Below are positions 25,965-34,636 of a stretch of DNA of 58,253 nucleotides, one piece after another. Within the stretch, counting starts at the first letter, position 1. Every line of letters begins with the position of its first letter. A program made the translations under genes and the position numbers. This DNA comes from Rufibacter roseus (GTDB taxonomy: Bacteria; Bacteroidota; Bacteroidia; Cytophagales; Hymenobacteraceae): NCBI RefSeq assembly GCF_001647285.1, contig NZ_LRML01000020.1, positions 1 to 58,253 of the forward strand, in the 5' to 3' direction. A model generated the notes under the pieces. That model had not been told where the DNA came from and made no database searches. It saw only the letters and a list, made by a program, of their open reading frames with translations.

Positions 25965-27314
25965 CTATTGAACAACCACTTTTCTCTTTATCACTGTTTG
26001 GTTCTCTACAAGATTGAGGACATAAACGCCTTTGGGCAGGTGGCCTACAGACAACGTCTGACTTGGTCCCTGTAACACTTGATTGAGTACGGGTTGGCCG
26101 TTCATGTTATAAAGCACCACCCTTGCACTTTTAGCGCTAGTGCTGAGTTCTACAGTAAATTCTGTAGTGGAAGGGTTAGGATAAACGCTAAGCCTTCCGT
26201 CTAACTCATCCTCAATTCCGGTTACAGAAGCAAAAGCTCCTGAGAACTTATACATTACACCAGGTCCACCTGTCCAGCCAGTGGTGGGGTTAACAAAAAC
26301 TACTTCTGAATGAGCTACGCCCTGATCAATCATAGTCCAGTTAGCGCCACCATCTGTACTTACCGCACTACCATTTTTTCCGGCAGCGGCTCCTGTTATT
26401 ACAAAAGTACTAGCAGTACCCGGCACATACGCAATACTGTTCACATAGAGACCTGCAGGCTCCTCTGCCACAAAGGCTGACCAGTTTTCACCTCCGTCTG
26501 AGGTGCGGGCTGAAAACATTCTACCAGATCCATCTTCCACACCAACAGCAAAACCAGTTCCATTATCACTGAAAGCCATGGCAGAAACAGTTGAGTTGTT
26601 TGGCAAAAGGGTGGAAACAGTCCAATTTAAACCTTTGTCGGTACTTCTAAAGATTCTGCCTTTGTTAGTCCCAAACCAAACACTGTTTCCGTTGTCGATA
26701 AAGGAGTTAATAAATCCCCACTCGCCCGCTAAGGCCGCTGGCATGTTCGCATTAGGCACCCGTGTCCAGGTCTGCCCCAGGTTGCTTGTGGTGTATATTT
26801 CAAAATATCCATTCAGCGCGTCTCCTCCGGCTACGCCATTTGTGCCATCAAAAAAAGTGACGAAATTAGGGAAAGAGGCAGGATCACTATACGAAGCGGT
26901 GGGTTGCTTAGACCAGGTTTGGCCGCCATCTGTAGTATGGTAGATTCCGGAAGTTGCGCCGGCGCCATTAGGATAAACGGCAGCAAAAGCCTCCGTGGCA
27001 CTAACTGCCGATATGTTTCCTGTTCCTGAATTACTTAGACCGTCTATCTGACCAGTTTCCCAAGTTTCTCCGCCATCGGTAGTTTTCACAAACCCAGAAA
27101 CACCATTAGTCAATCCCCAGACCACATTTTCATTGACGGCATACAGCGTCCTTACTTGAGGCGGGGCGCCAGTCGTTTTCTCTACCCAGGAATGGGTAGT
27201 AGTTCCCTGTGCCATTACTAAGCCTGTATTCAGAATACCTTGCCATGACAACAGGAGTAAAGAGGCGATCAGAATTTTAATTGATTGTGAAAATTTTGTG
27301 TAATTTTTTTTCAT
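25965..27314 (-). CDS. secreted beta-propeller (BNR/Ycf48-like) protein with T9SS sorting domain
   Basis: A 449-residue protein. A signal peptide ends VMAQG (about residue 36). Repeats of the form TTDGGxTW follow (KTTDGGETW, HTTDGGQTWSKQ, RSTDKGLNWT, RTSDGGENWS, STDGGANWT), as in BNR/sialidase and Ycf48-like beta-propellers. The C-terminal roughly 80 residues (RLSVYPNPSTTEFTVEL ... LPKGVYVLNLVENQTVIKRKVVV) are a type A T9SS C-terminal sorting domain, so it is probably exported across the outer membrane and cell-surface attached. The activity of the propeller is unknown; the Asp-boxes alone do not show sialidase function. Confidence 0.9.
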   Translation of the reverse strand: MKKNYTKFSQSIKILIASLLLLSWQGILNTGLVMAQGTTTHSWVEKTTGAPPQVRTLYAVNENVVWGLTNGVSGFVKTTDGGETWETGQIDGLSNSGTGNISAVSATEAFAAVYPNGAGATSGIYHTTDGGQTWSKQPTASYSDPASFPNFVTFFDGTNGVAGGDALNGYFEIYTTSNLGQTWTRVPNANMPAALAGEWGFINSFIDNGNSVWFGTNKGRIFRSTDKGLNWTVSTLLPNNSTVSAMAFSDNGTGFAVGVEDGSGRMFSARTSDGGENWSAFVAEEPAGLYVNSIAYVPGTASTFVITGAAAGKNGSAVSTDGGANWTMIDQGVAHSEVVFVNPTTGWTGGPGVMYKFSGAFASVTGIEDELDGRLSVYPNPSTTEFTVELSTSAKSARVVLYNMNGQPVLNQVLQGPSQTLSVGHLPKGVYVLNLVENQTVIKRKVVVQ

Positions 27315-27870
27315 AAAATTTTATTTTTTTGTTTGTGGGCTCGAGCACAAATAAAGCAAAAATTATATAACAAAAAAATTACACTAGACAAAAGGGGCAG
27401 ATTGTTACTCTGCTGCGCTCTGCTTCTCCACCAAAACATGTTAGCTCTGTTTACCCAAACTTTTTAAGCTACAAGGCTAAAGCATAAGAATGAGATGAAG
27501 AAAAAGACAAGCAAGAGGAAACCTAGCTAGCAGAAGGAAATATTCCCCTATTAAAATTGGACTTCTTTTACCAGTATCGCAGGCAAGATGCTATGCACTG
27601 TGACGCGTATTTAATCGTTGTTCACGAAATCAATAGCAATCCTTATACCAGTGCCTTTAGCACCATACTTCTTGCTGCTGTTTAAATTGTGCCCTCAACT
27701 TATGCAGTAGTTCAACAAAGGCTTGGTTTGAGATGTATGAGATATTGAACAAGCTCTTATAAACAGTAAAGCTTCTTTGAGTTTTTGCTTTGATTCTCCT
27801 AATGATCACTCTATAAGAATGGCACTGTCTGTTTTAAGCCTAGTTTCAGGAAAGTAGGCCGAAAACAGGA
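27315..27870. other. intergenic region with possible gene remnant
   Basis: A 556-nt spacer. It ends in palindrome copy 12. On the minus strand about 27657-27830 a stop-free frame reads ...SFTVYKSLFNISYISNQAFVELL... with no start codon; it could be a decayed gene end or chance. No other feature is seen. Confidence 0.35.
27829..27868. repeat. CTGTTTT palindrome family, copy 12
   Basis: CTGTTTTAAGCCTA on the left and TAGGCCGAAAACAG on the right: seven outer and five inner pairs around a 2-base mismatch. It begins 3 nt after the DUF2199 stop. Confidence 0.82.
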
Positions 27871-28386
27871 TTAGTTTTGATTGGAGATGCGTATCATCTC
27901 TTCAATGCGTTTTTCTGCTTCTTCCTTGCTGATGCCGTAGTAGAAATCCTGCACCAACGGATGCTTAAAATCTTCATGCGGGAACACGTGTGGCCTGATG
28001 CCATCAGCTTGGGTAACTACGGTAGAGGGAACATCCAGCACATCGTCTTCATACCCCATCAAACAGTTGCTCACATACCCGAAGTAAGATGCTTCATGCT
28101 GTTCATTGTGGTAGTTCTGCTGGTAGTCTAGAAAGGTTTTCTCGCTCACTGACACCCACAGCCCGTAGTCCAGATCTTCGCAATGGTCATTTACCGGAAT
28201 GGTCATAACCACTCTTATAAACCTGTCTGTTTGGTCTTCATAAGTGATGGTGCAGAAGTCTCCTTTCAACCACCCTATGGTTTCTTGCTTTTCTGACGAA
28301 AGGTTGTTGTAGTGCCAAGGCGAAGAATAAGCCAAGGCAGGCCAACTGTCATGGTATTGGCCGCAGTTGGGGCAGGTGTATGGCAT
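27871..28386 (-). CDS. DUF2199 domain-containing protein
   Basis: A 171-residue protein starting with the zinc-finger-like CPNCGQYHDSWPALAYSSP (Cys near residues 5 and 8), then LKGDFCTI and DYGLWVSVSEKTF, as in DUF2199 proteins. No signal peptide or membrane segment is visible, so it is probably cytosolic. Function is unknown. The start is the ATG at 28386; a TTG at 28392 is less likely. A palindrome copy sits 3 nt after the stop. Confidence 0.85.
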   Translation of the reverse strand: MPYTCPNCGQYHDSWPALAYSSPWHYNNLSSEKQETIGWLKGDFCTITYEDQTDRFIRVVMTIPVNDHCEDLDYGLWVSVSEKTFLDYQQNYHNEQHEASYFGYVSNCLMGYEDDVLDVPSTVVTQADGIRPHVFPHEDFKHPLVQDFYYGISKEEAEKRIEEMIRISNQN

Positions 28387-28650
28387 GATCAAAGTAGTTG
28401 TTCTGTTTCTCCCGCGGAAGATATATAGTGCTCTGGCTATTTTCTTGAAAAGTTATAGACAAATATTTATCAATGCGTAACATGGTGGATGAGTAACGAC
28501 TATCTTAATTTAGCTTAGCTAGCATGATTTCTAGAAAGATGAATCGCCTGAGCCAGCAAATAAGTCTTTTACTTTAATGTTAAACTTTAGACAAATAGTA
28601 TCACCTGTTGCTATATGTCTTATACTTGCAAAGTATTGCATAGCTGCAAA

Positions 28651-28678
28651 AAAGAGTGCCCCATGTGAGGCACTCTTT
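28651..28678 (-). terminator. terminator of the 60-residue membrane protein gene
   Basis: AAAGAGTGCC (28651-28660) pairs with GGCACTCTTT (28669-28678) around an 8-nt loop, 4 nt past the minus-strand stop. Confidence 0.85.
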
Positions 28679-28681
28679 AAA

Positions 28682-28864
28682 CTAAAAATTGTTAACCAAA
28701 TCTATCAAACCTTTGATAAGGTTAACGAGTGTAAGTAATGCTCCAAGTGCTGCTGTCATGATTAATAGCCACTTGGGTACTGGTGACTTAGTATTCACCG
28801 TTCGAGGCTCTGAGGGAATGGCCGTTCCTTCAGAGCCTTTTGCATTATGGTATCTCTGTACCAT
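28682..28864 (-). CDS. 60-residue single-pass membrane protein
   Basis: A 60-residue protein with a hydrophilic N terminus (VQRYHNAKGSEGTAIPSEP) and one C-terminal transmembrane segment (WLLIMTAALGALLTLVNLIKGLIDLV). It is not a recognised family. Two signals make it credible as a gene: an intrinsic terminator directly after the stop, and a 38-bp element 62 nt upstream that is nearly identical to one upstream of nrdB. The role is unknown; a short membrane regulator is one possibility. Confidence 0.6.
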   Translation of the reverse strand: MVQRYHNAKGSEGTAIPSEPRTVNTKSPVPKWLLIMTAALGALLTLVNLIKGLIDLVNNF

Positions 28865-28925
28865 TTGATATTAATTTTTCCATACCCAAATATACTAGCA
28901 ATTAAGCTGTTCTCTTTAATCAGGC

Positions 28926-28963
28926 AGACGAATTTATACAAACTTTGCCCACCATTAATCCGC
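28926..28963 (-). repeat. 38-bp direct repeat A
   Basis: Matches 33268-33305 at 36 of 38 positions (core AGACGAATTTATACAAACTT). On the minus strand it contains AAAGTTTG, one base from the TAnnTTTG promoter element, so it probably carries the promoter of the 60-residue membrane protein. Confidence 0.8.
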
Positions 28964-29097
28964 GCTATAATTATCTATTATTCAATACATTACATTTATT
29001 TAAAATTTAAACATAAGGATACAAAGCTTTGCTAAAGTAACTAAATCAATTAGCAATCTATTTTACCCACTTAAGAATACATAATAGAACCAAACAA

Positions 29098-29125
29098 AAA
29101 AGGAGGCCGTTTCGGGCCTCCTTTT
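29098..29125 (-). terminator. terminator of nrdA
   Basis: AAAAGGAGGCC (29098-29108) pairs with GGCCTCCTTTT (29115-29125), located 25 nt past the nrdA stop. Confidence 0.9.
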
Positions 29126-29149
29126 CCTAAATCAGATCAAAACTAAATC

Positions 29150-31531
29150 TTAGCTACCGCAAGCCTCGCATGCATCTGGATTATCCAGTGAACAAGCCAT
29201 ATCGCTTTGGTTCTGTTCTACGCTGCTGTACATAGGCGCCAGAGTTTCGGCGGCTTGTTTCTCAACGGTGAACTTGATGGCATCGGCGGCGGCTTTGGTG
29301 CGTAGGTAGTACATACCTGTTTTCAGACCGCGTTTCCAGGCGTGGAAGTGCATGGAGGTCAGCTTACCGAAGTTCACGTTTGGCACGTGCAGGTTCAGGC
29401 TTTGGCTTTGGCAGATGTAAGCCCCGCGGTCGGCACTCATGTCAATTACCGTACGTTGGCTGATTTCCCAAACGGTTTTGTACAGGTCTTTGATGTTCTG
29501 CGGAATGTTCGGGATGTTCTGCACCGAGCCGTTGGCGGCAATAATGGCGTTCTTCATCTGGTCGTTCCACAAACCAAGAGCAATCAGGTCTTTCAACAGG
29601 TGCTTATTCACCACCATGAACTCCCCACTCAGCACGCGGCGAACGTAAATGTTAGAAGTGTAAGGTTCAAATCCTTCGTTGTTACCCAAAATCTGTGAAG
29701 TAGAAGCAGTAGGCATTGGTGCTACCAGCAGTGAGTTGCGCACACCGTGCTCCATTACTTCGTTGCGAAGAGCTTCCCAGTCCCAACGGCCACTCTCTGG
29801 CTTCACGCCCCACATGTCAAACTGGAAGATACCACGGCTGATAGGCGAGCCTTCAAATGTTTGGTACGGACCGTCTACCTTGGCCAGATCCTTAGAAGCC
29901 GTCATGGCCGCGAAGTAAATAGTCTCGAAGATGTCTTTGTTCAGGCGGGCTGCTTCTTCGCTTTCAAACGGCATGCGCAGCTGCAGGAACGCATCGGCTA
30001 ACCCTTGTACACCTAACCCAATAGGGCGGTGACGCAGGTTTGAGTTCTTGGCTTCCTCAACCGGGTAGTAGTTAATGTCAATTACCTTGTTCAGGTTCTT
30101 GGTAACGGTGTAGGTTACCTCGTACAGCTTGTCATGGTCGAAGAACTTCTTGCCTCCCTCTTCTTTGATGTAGCGCGGCAAGGCCAACGAAGCCAGGTTA
30201 CAAACGGCTATCTCGTCTGGGGCAGTGTACTCAATAATTTCGGTACACAGGTTAGAGCTCTTAATGGTACCCAGGTTCTGCTGGTTAGACTTGCCGTTGG
30301 CGTGGTCTTTAAAAAGCATATACGGCGTACCTGTCTCGGTCTGGGCTTCCAGAATGGCAAACCACAGCTCCTGCGCTTTTATGGTTTTGCGGGCTTTGCC
30401 TTCGCGCTCGTACTTCTCATACAGGCGCTCAAAGTCTTTGCCCCAGGTATCAGAAAGACCTGGGCATTCGTTCGGGCACATCAGGCTCCAGTCGCCGTTG
30501 GCTTCCACGCGCTTCATGAACAAGTCTGGGGTCCAAAGAGCCAAGAACAAGTCACGCGTGCGCATTTCTTCTTTCCCGTGGTTCTTTCTCAAGTCAAGGA
30601 ATTCGAAGATATCAGAATGCCATGGCTCCAGGTAAATAGCAAAGGCACCTTTGCGTTTTCCGCCGCCCTGGTCTACGTAACGCGCAGTGTCATTGAACAC
30701 CTTCAGCATGGGCACAAGGCCGTTTGAGGTACCGTTGGTGCCTTTAATATAAGAACCGGTGGCGCGTATGTTGTGCACGGCCAAACCAATACCACCCGCG
30801 CTCTGGGAAATAAGCGCACAATTTTTCAGCGTATCATAAATGCCGGGTATGCTGTCCTCCTTCATGGTTAACAGGAAGCAAGACGACAGCTGCGGTTTAG
30901 GAGTACCCGCATTGAAAAGGGTAGGCGTAGCGTGCGTAAACCACTTCTCAGACATTAAGTTATAGGTATGGATAGCCGCATCAATGTCGGTTTTATGTAT
31001 ACCTACGGCCACGCGCATAAGCATGTGTTGCGGACGCTCTACTACTTTGCCGTGCAGGCGCAGCAAGTAAGAACGCTCCAGGGTTTTGTACCCGAAGTAG
31101 TCATAGTTATAGTCGCGGTCATAGATAATGCTGGAGTCTAGCAGGGCCGCGTTCTTTCTAATGATGTCATACACTTCCTTAGACAGAAGCGAGGCATTCT
31201 CGCCGGTCTTGGGGTCTACGTAGGTGTACAGCTGCTTCATGGTGTTGAAGAACGACTTCTGGGTCACCTTGTGCAGGCTGGAGATGGCTATACGGGCCGC
31301 CAGAATAGCATAGTCTGGGTGCTTGGTGGTCAACGAGGCCGCCGTTTCCGCCGCCAGGTTGTCTAGCTCTACGGTGGTCACACCATCGTAAATACCGTCA
31401 ATCACCTTCTTAGCCACTTCAATAGGGCTCACGAACGTCATGTTCAGGCCGTAGCACAGTTTTTCTATGCGGGCCGTGATCTTATCAAACTTGACCGATT
31501 CCCTGCGGCCATCTCTCTTTACAACTAACAT
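29150..31531 (-). CDS. nrdA: ribonucleoside-diphosphate reductase, alpha subunit (class Ia)
   Basis: A 793-residue large subunit that converts ribonucleoside to deoxyribonucleoside diphosphates. An N-terminal ATP-cone ([20 protein letters not shown]) gives allosteric activity control. Catalytic segments seen are [16 protein letters not shown] and [13 protein letters not shown], and the C-terminal redox tail is [15 protein letters not shown]. The start is the ATG at 31531, which opens the ATP-cone; an extension to 31600 adds a low-quality basic stretch. It lies 280 nt beyond the lipoprotein gene that overlaps nrdB, and is probably regulated apart from nrdB in part. Confidence 0.97.
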   Translation of the reverse strand: MLVVKRDGRRESVKFDKITARIEKLCYGLNMTFVSPIEVAKKVIDGIYDGVTTVELDNLAAETAASLTTKHPDYAILAARIAISSLHKVTQKSFFNTMKQLYTYVDPKTGENASLLSKEVYDIIRKNAALLDSSIIYDRDYNYDYFGYKTLERSYLLRLHGKVVERPQHMLMRVAVGIHKTDIDAAIHTYNLMSEKWFTHATPTLFNAGTPKPQLSSCFLLTMKEDSIPGIYDTLKNCALISQSAGGIGLAVHNIRATGSYIKGTNGTSNGLVPMLKVFNDTARYVDQGGGKRKGAFAIYLEPWHSDIFEFLDLRKNHGKEEMRTRDLFLALWTPDLFMKRVEANGDWSLMCPNECPGLSDTWGKDFERLYEKYEREGKARKTIKAQELWFAILEAQTETGTPYMLFKDHANGKSNQQNLGTIKSSNLCTEIIEYTAPDEIAVCNLASLALPRYIKEEGGKKFFDHDKLYEVTYTVTKNLNKVIDINYYPVEEAKNSNLRHRPIGLGVQGLADAFLQLRMPFESEEAARLNKDIFETIYFAAMTASKDLAKVDGPYQTFEGSPISRGIFQFDMWGVKPESGRWDWEALRNEVMEHGVRNSLLVAPMPTASTSQILGNNEGFEPYTSNIYVRRVLSGEFMVVNKHLLKDLIALGLWNDQMKNAIIAANGSVQNIPNIPQNIKDLYKTVWEISQRTVIDMSADRGAYICQSQSLNLHVPNVNFGKLTSMHFHAWKRGLKTGMYYLRTKAAADAIKFTVEKQAAETLAPMYSSVEQNQSDMACSLDNPDACEACGS

Positions 31532-31656
31532 ACGCTTACATCTATATGGGTGATGGATGGGGTGAGCCATCCGGTTACTTTTCGCCACGCGCACAGGCAC
31601 CAGGCGGAACTTTAAACTTATGGATTCTGCGGTAATTCCCCAACCAGTTATCGGGG

Positions 31657-31694
31657 CGTTTTTACCTTGTTTTTTATAAATCGGCCTAAAAACA
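31657..31694. repeat. CTGTTTT palindrome family, copy 13 (degenerate)
   Basis: CGTTTTTACCTTGTTTTTT on the left and GGCCTAAAAACAAC on the right. It lies in the nrdA leader region, 117 nt past the upstream lipoprotein stop. Confidence 0.45.
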
Positions 31695-31810
31695 ACTTCA
31701 GGCGCCGCAGAAGCAATTAGCTGGTATAGTTTCCTGCGGGGAACCAGCCAACTGCTTGTATATATGCATTTTTATATATAACTGAAGAACGATTTCCCCC
31801 AGCCAATAGG

Positions 31811-32164
31811 TTACTTGTCGTACACGTTTTCCTTACCGGCCACCACTTGTACAGACCATGCGTAAACACTGCCTACTGTAAAAACATAGTTTCCGGCATT
31901 CAGGTCTTTCATTAAAACATTAGCCTTGCCTGAGGCGCTATTACTTAATGTGCCAGACCTAAGGGGTAATACAGGCCTGGTGGTAGAAGTATAGGTTTCT
32001 TCAGTATAAAGGCTGTAACTAATGCTTCCTTGGTTAGCCGGAACAGCAAAGGTCATTCTAAGGTCGCCGGTGGTTGGCGTTACGGTCTGCTCTTCTTTAC
32101 ATGCTCCTAAAAACAGGCAAAGCAGCAGCAACAGCGTACTATACGTGGTCTTAAAAATCTTCAT
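31811..32164 (-). CDS. small lipoprotein overlapping the end of nrdB
   Basis: A 117-residue lipoprotein with a strong signal segment and lipobox LGAC (Cys near residue 22), then a small beta-rich domain ([42 protein letters not shown]). Its ATG lies inside the last codons of nrdB (14-nt overlap; nrdB DEDF-stop is read in another frame as MKIF), so translation is likely coupled to nrdB. I do not recognise the family. The position between the two subunits of ribonucleotide reductase is odd for a lipoprotein. Confidence 0.75.
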   Translation of the reverse strand: MKIFKTTYSTLLLLLCLFLGACKEEQTVTPTTGDLRMTFAVPANQGSISYSLYTEETYTSTTRPVLPLRSGTLSNSASGKANVLMKDLNAGNYVFTVGSVYAWSVQVVAGKENVYDK

Positions 32165-33110
32165 CTAAAGAGAATACATTTGAATCTCGGTCGCTCATAA
32201 CCCCAGACTTTTGGTATTCGCCTACGCGCTTCTCAAAGAAGTTGGTTTTTCCTTGCAGGGAGATCATCTCCATGAAGTCGAATGGATTGGTAGCGTTGTA
32301 GATTTTGCTGCAGCCCAATGCCACCAGCAGGCGGTCGGCCACAAACTCAATGTATTGTGTCATGAGTTTAGCGTTCATCCCTATGAGGTCTACGGGCAGG
32401 GCATCGGTCACAAATTCCTGCTCAATGCTCACTGCGTCGCGGATGATGGTATGTACGCGCTCCTCCGGCAACTTGTTTACTAACATAGAGTAAAGCAGAC
32501 AGGCAAAGTCACAGTGCAGCCCTTCGTCTCTTGAGATCAGCTCATTGGAGAAAGTAAGGCCTGGCATTAATCCGCGCTTCTTCAGCCAGAAAATAGAGCA
32601 GAAAGAACCCGAGAAGAAAATACCTTCCACAGCGGCAAAGGCAATCAAACGCTCGGTAAAGCTTTCAGAGTTGATCCATTTAAGCGCCCACTCGCCTTTC
32701 TTCTTCACGCAAGGCACCGTCTCCAGCGCATTGAACAAGCGGTCTTTTTCTTTCTGGTCTTTTATATAAGTATCAATCAGGAGCGAGTAGGTCTCAGAGT
32801 GAATGTTCTCCATCATGATCTGGAAACCGTAGAAGCAGCGGGCTTCCGGCATCTGCACTTCCTGCATGAAATTGATGGCCAGGTTCTCATTCACAATTCC
32901 GTCTGAGGCGGCAAAGAAAGCAAGTACGTGACTAATAAAATGACGCTCACCGTCGTTTAACTTCTCCCAGTCCTTCATGTCTGGCGTCAGGTCAATTTCC
33001 TCGGCAGTCCAGAAGCTAGCCTCTGCCTGCTTGTACATCTGCCACACGGTATCGTTCTGGATGGGGAAAAGGACAAAACGGTTGGGGTTCTCTTGCAATA
33101 TTGGCTCCAT
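32151..33110 (-). CDS. nrdB: ribonucleoside-diphosphate reductase, beta subunit (class Ia)
   Basis: A 319-residue R2 subunit carrying the di-iron/tyrosyl radical cofactor. Metal-ligand and radical segments are in order: [35 protein letters not shown] (the Tyr in CFYGFQ fits the radical tyrosine of eukaryotic-type R2) and [11 protein letters not shown]. The C terminus NVFSLDEDF is the conserved tail that docks in the alpha subunit. It heads the nrd gene group and is preceded by a structured-looking leader and the 38-bp element. Confidence 0.97.
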   Translation of the reverse strand: MEPILQENPNRFVLFPIQNDTVWQMYKQAEASFWTAEEIDLTPDMKDWEKLNDGERHFISHVLAFFAASDGIVNENLAINFMQEVQMPEARCFYGFQIMMENIHSETYSLLIDTYIKDQKEKDRLFNALETVPCVKKKGEWALKWINSESFTERLIAFAAVEGIFFSGSFCSIFWLKKRGLMPGLTFSNELISRDEGLHCDFACLLYSMLVNKLPEERVHTIIRDAVSIEQEFVTDALPVDLIGMNAKLMTQYIEFVADRLLVALGCSKIYNATNPFDFMEMISLQGKTNFFEKRVGEYQKSGVMSDRDSNVFSLDEDF

Positions 33111-33145
33111 AGAAATACGGTTGGTTACTCTTTACTTATATACTA

Positions 33146-33228
33146 AAGCCCCACCTGGGGCGCTAAACCTCTGCCGCCGCAGCCCTTAAAATCTCGTTGA
33201 GAAAGGCCACTGGTCCGGCTTGAGATTT
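33146..33228 (-). promoter_or_regulatory. potential structured leader of nrdB
   Basis: On the minus strand GCCCC-AGGT-GGGGC (33146-33159) forms a GC-rich hairpin 36 nt before the nrdB ATG. Upstream, AAATCTC (33189-33195) and GAGATTT (33222-33228) form a 7-bp outer stem around a GGCC/GGTCC segment. This could be an attenuator or a protein-binding leader; no known riboswitch is recognised. Confidence 0.3.
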
Positions 33229-33267
33229 CAAATATAAGGACAAATACCTAGTCTACCTGAATTGGAT

Positions 33268-33305
33268 AGACGAATTTATACAAACTTTACCCACCATTAA
33301 TCCAC
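33268..33305 (-). repeat. 38-bp direct repeat B, upstream of nrdB
   Basis: Matches 28926-28963 at 36 of 38 positions. On the minus strand it carries AAAGTTTG, with a TTG (CAA at 33310-33312 on plus) 21 nt upstream, so it fits a promoter driving nrdB with a leader of about 165 nt. Its end also contains TAATCCACA, one base from a DnaA box. Confidence 0.8.
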
Positions 33306-33632
33306 ATTACAAAATATTGATTATCAGTAATTTGTAAAATTATCAAAATTAGAAACCTTAAATATATGATTTCAGCTATGAAAAAATTTATGGTTTCATT
33401 TATGAAAGCAAAGACTTACCGGCCCTTACACGCTATGGCTGCAGCAAACCATTTTAACTGGGCAGACACACGGTTTATACTGCATTTTCTAAAAACCCGA
33501 AAAAGAACTTGACTTTCTATTTTCAGCCAACTACTTTCACCATTGCTTCCAGCAAAATTTTCCTTCCTATCCATTCCCGGATTTAAATTATTTTTCACCG
33601 TTCTTTTCGGATCGGCTAGGCACCCTTGCGCT

Positions 33633-33706
33633 TTATCCACTTGCAACTCATTGATTATCAATACTGTTTTACTTATCCACACAAGTAATCCACAGTCTTG
33701 GGATAA
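33633..33706. promoter_or_regulatory. cluster of DnaA-box-like sites
   Basis: TTATCCACT at 33633-33641 (8/9), TTATCCACA at 33673-33681 (exact 9/9 DnaA box), TAATCCACA at 33686-33694 (8/9) and, on the other strand, TTATCCCAA at 33698-33706 (7/9). An AT-rich stretch lies about 250 nt to the left. It fits either DnaA control of nrdB or a replication origin; dnaA itself is not in the window. Confidence 0.5.
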
Positions 33707-33772
33707 CTCACAAAGGGTTAGAAACCAATGAAATAGGCAAGGGCAGCTCCACTAAAAATAAAGGACAAGCAT

Positions 33773-33803
33773 TTGCATATTAGCGAACACGGTCTTACCT
33801 TTG
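33773..33803 (+). promoter_or_regulatory. rplU promoter
   Basis: TTG at 33773-33775, a 20-nt gap and TACCTTTG at 33796-33803 match both Bacteroidota promoter elements exactly. The ATG follows 30 nt later. Confidence 0.75.
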
Positions 33804-33833
33804 CGGTTCATTTTTTAAAACTATCGTAAGCTG

Positions 33834-34142
33834 ATGTACGCAATTGTAGAAATCGCTGGTATCCAGACGAAAGTAGAGAGCGGTAAGTTCTTCTACACTA
33901 ACAAGCTTTCCGGCAATGAGGGTGACGCCGTTGAGTTCGCCAATGTTCTTCTTGTTGACAATAACGGATCTTTGACCGTAGGCGCCCCTTTTGTAGACGG
34001 CGTTAAAGTAACTGGTACCATCCAGGGCCAAGTGAAAGGTGACAAAGTAATCGTTTTCAAAAAGAAAAGAAGAAAAGGCTACAAAAAGAAAAATGGTCAC
34101 CGCCAACAATACACCAAAGTATTGATTGACACCATTGGTTAA
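33834..34142 (+). CDS. rplU: 50S ribosomal protein L21
   Basis: A 102-residue ribosomal protein. The sequence opens MYAIVEIAGIQTKVESGKFFYTNKL and ends KKNGHRQQYTKVLIDTI, both diagnostic for L21, which binds 23S rRNA near L20. It is the first gene of the conserved rplU-rpmA pair and has the best promoter match in the window. Confidence 0.98.
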   Translation: MYAIVEIAGIQTKVESGKFFYTNKLSGNEGDAVEFANVLLVDNNGSLTVGAPFVDGVKVTGTIQGQVKGDKVIVFKKKRRKGYKKKNGHRQQYTKVLIDTIG

Positions 34143-34211
34143 TTTTTGAAAGAAACAGGAAATTATTGTTGAACATGCTTCTGGGCTAACCAGAGTTAAA
34201 ATAAAAAAGAA

Positions 34212-34517
34212 ATGGCTCACAAAAAAGGTGTAGGTAGTTCTAACAACGGCCGTGAATCACATTCCAAGAGACTAGGTGTTAAAATTTTCGGTGGCCAGTC
34301 TATCATTGCTGGTAACATCATCGTGCGTCAGCGCGGTACCGCTCACCACCCAGGCCAGAACGTAGGTATTGGTAAAGACCATACTTTGTTCGCTTTAACT
34401 GATGGTGTAGTATCTTTCAAAAAAGGCGTTAAGAACCGTTCATACGTATCTGTTCTTCCAAGAGAAGTTGAAGCTGCTAAAGTTTCTACTACTCCTTCTG
34501 AAGAAGTTACTGCCTAG
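34212..34517 (+). CDS. rpmA: 50S ribosomal protein L27
   Basis: A 101-residue ribosomal protein. The N terminus [16 protein letters not shown] reaches the peptidyl-transferase centre. [11 protein letters not shown] and [15 protein letters not shown] are family signatures. The N terminus starts directly with AHKKG, so no Firmicutes-type cleavable extension is present. The C-terminal tail past about residue 85 is longer and acidic, as in many Bacteroidota. Follows rplU by 69 nt and ends at a strong terminator. Confidence 0.98.
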   Translation: MAHKKGVGSSNNGRESHSKRLGVKIFGGQSIIAGNIIVRQRGTAHHPGQNVGIGKDHTLFALTDGVVSFKKGVKNRSYVSVLPREVEAAKVSTTPSEEVTA

Positions 34518-34538
34518 TTTTTGGCTAAGGCCACAGAC

Positions 34539-34580
34539 TAAAACAAGAAAGGCTGCCCATGGGCAGCCTTTCTTGTTTTA
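34539..34580. terminator. bidirectional terminator, rpmA / GNAT
   Basis: TAAAACAAGAAAGGCTGCCC (34539-34558) and its exact reverse complement (34561-34580) give a stem of about 19-20 bp. The outer AAAACAAGAA arm is the same as in the 17921 terminator. Confidence 0.95.
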
Positions 34581-34597
34581 TACCTCCTAACCACAAG

Positions 34598-34636
34598 CTC
34601 TTTTAGACCTGTTTTCTTGAAAATAGCGCTAAAGCG
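34598..34636. repeat. CTGTTTT palindrome family, copy 14, overlapping a stop codon
   Basis: CTCTTTTAGACCTGTTTTC on the left and AGCGCTAAAGCG on the right. The right end runs into the GNAT coding sequence (stop at 34629-34631), so it encodes its last residues. Confidence 0.5.

Larger units (their letters stand above)
33111..33833. other. nrdB-rplU divergent regulatory region
   Basis: A 723-nt divergent spacer. From left to right it contains a possible structured nrdB leader (33146-33228), the 38-bp element (33268-33305), a strongly AT-rich stretch (about 33306-33405), a DnaA-box-like cluster (33633-33706) and the rplU promoter (33773-33803). It holds only short ORFs without coding character. 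Confidence 0.7.

Noticed and set aside
29660..29685. GGTTCAAATCC resembling a tRNA T-arm
   Set aside because: It lies inside the nrdA coding sequence and no acceptor or anticodon stem can be built around it.
30134..30727. 197-codon plus-strand ORF
   Set aside because: Shadow frame opposite nrdA, whose coding evidence is overwhelming.
31757..31784. AT-only palindromic stretch (TATATATGCA...TATATATA) before nrdA
   Set aside because: Considered as an NrdR box or riboswitch; it does not match the NrdR consensus and is plain AT-rich DNA.
33416..33682. 88-codon minus-strand ORF upstream of rplU
   Set aside because: No family resemblance, unusual composition, and it crosses the DnaA-box cluster; treated as chance.
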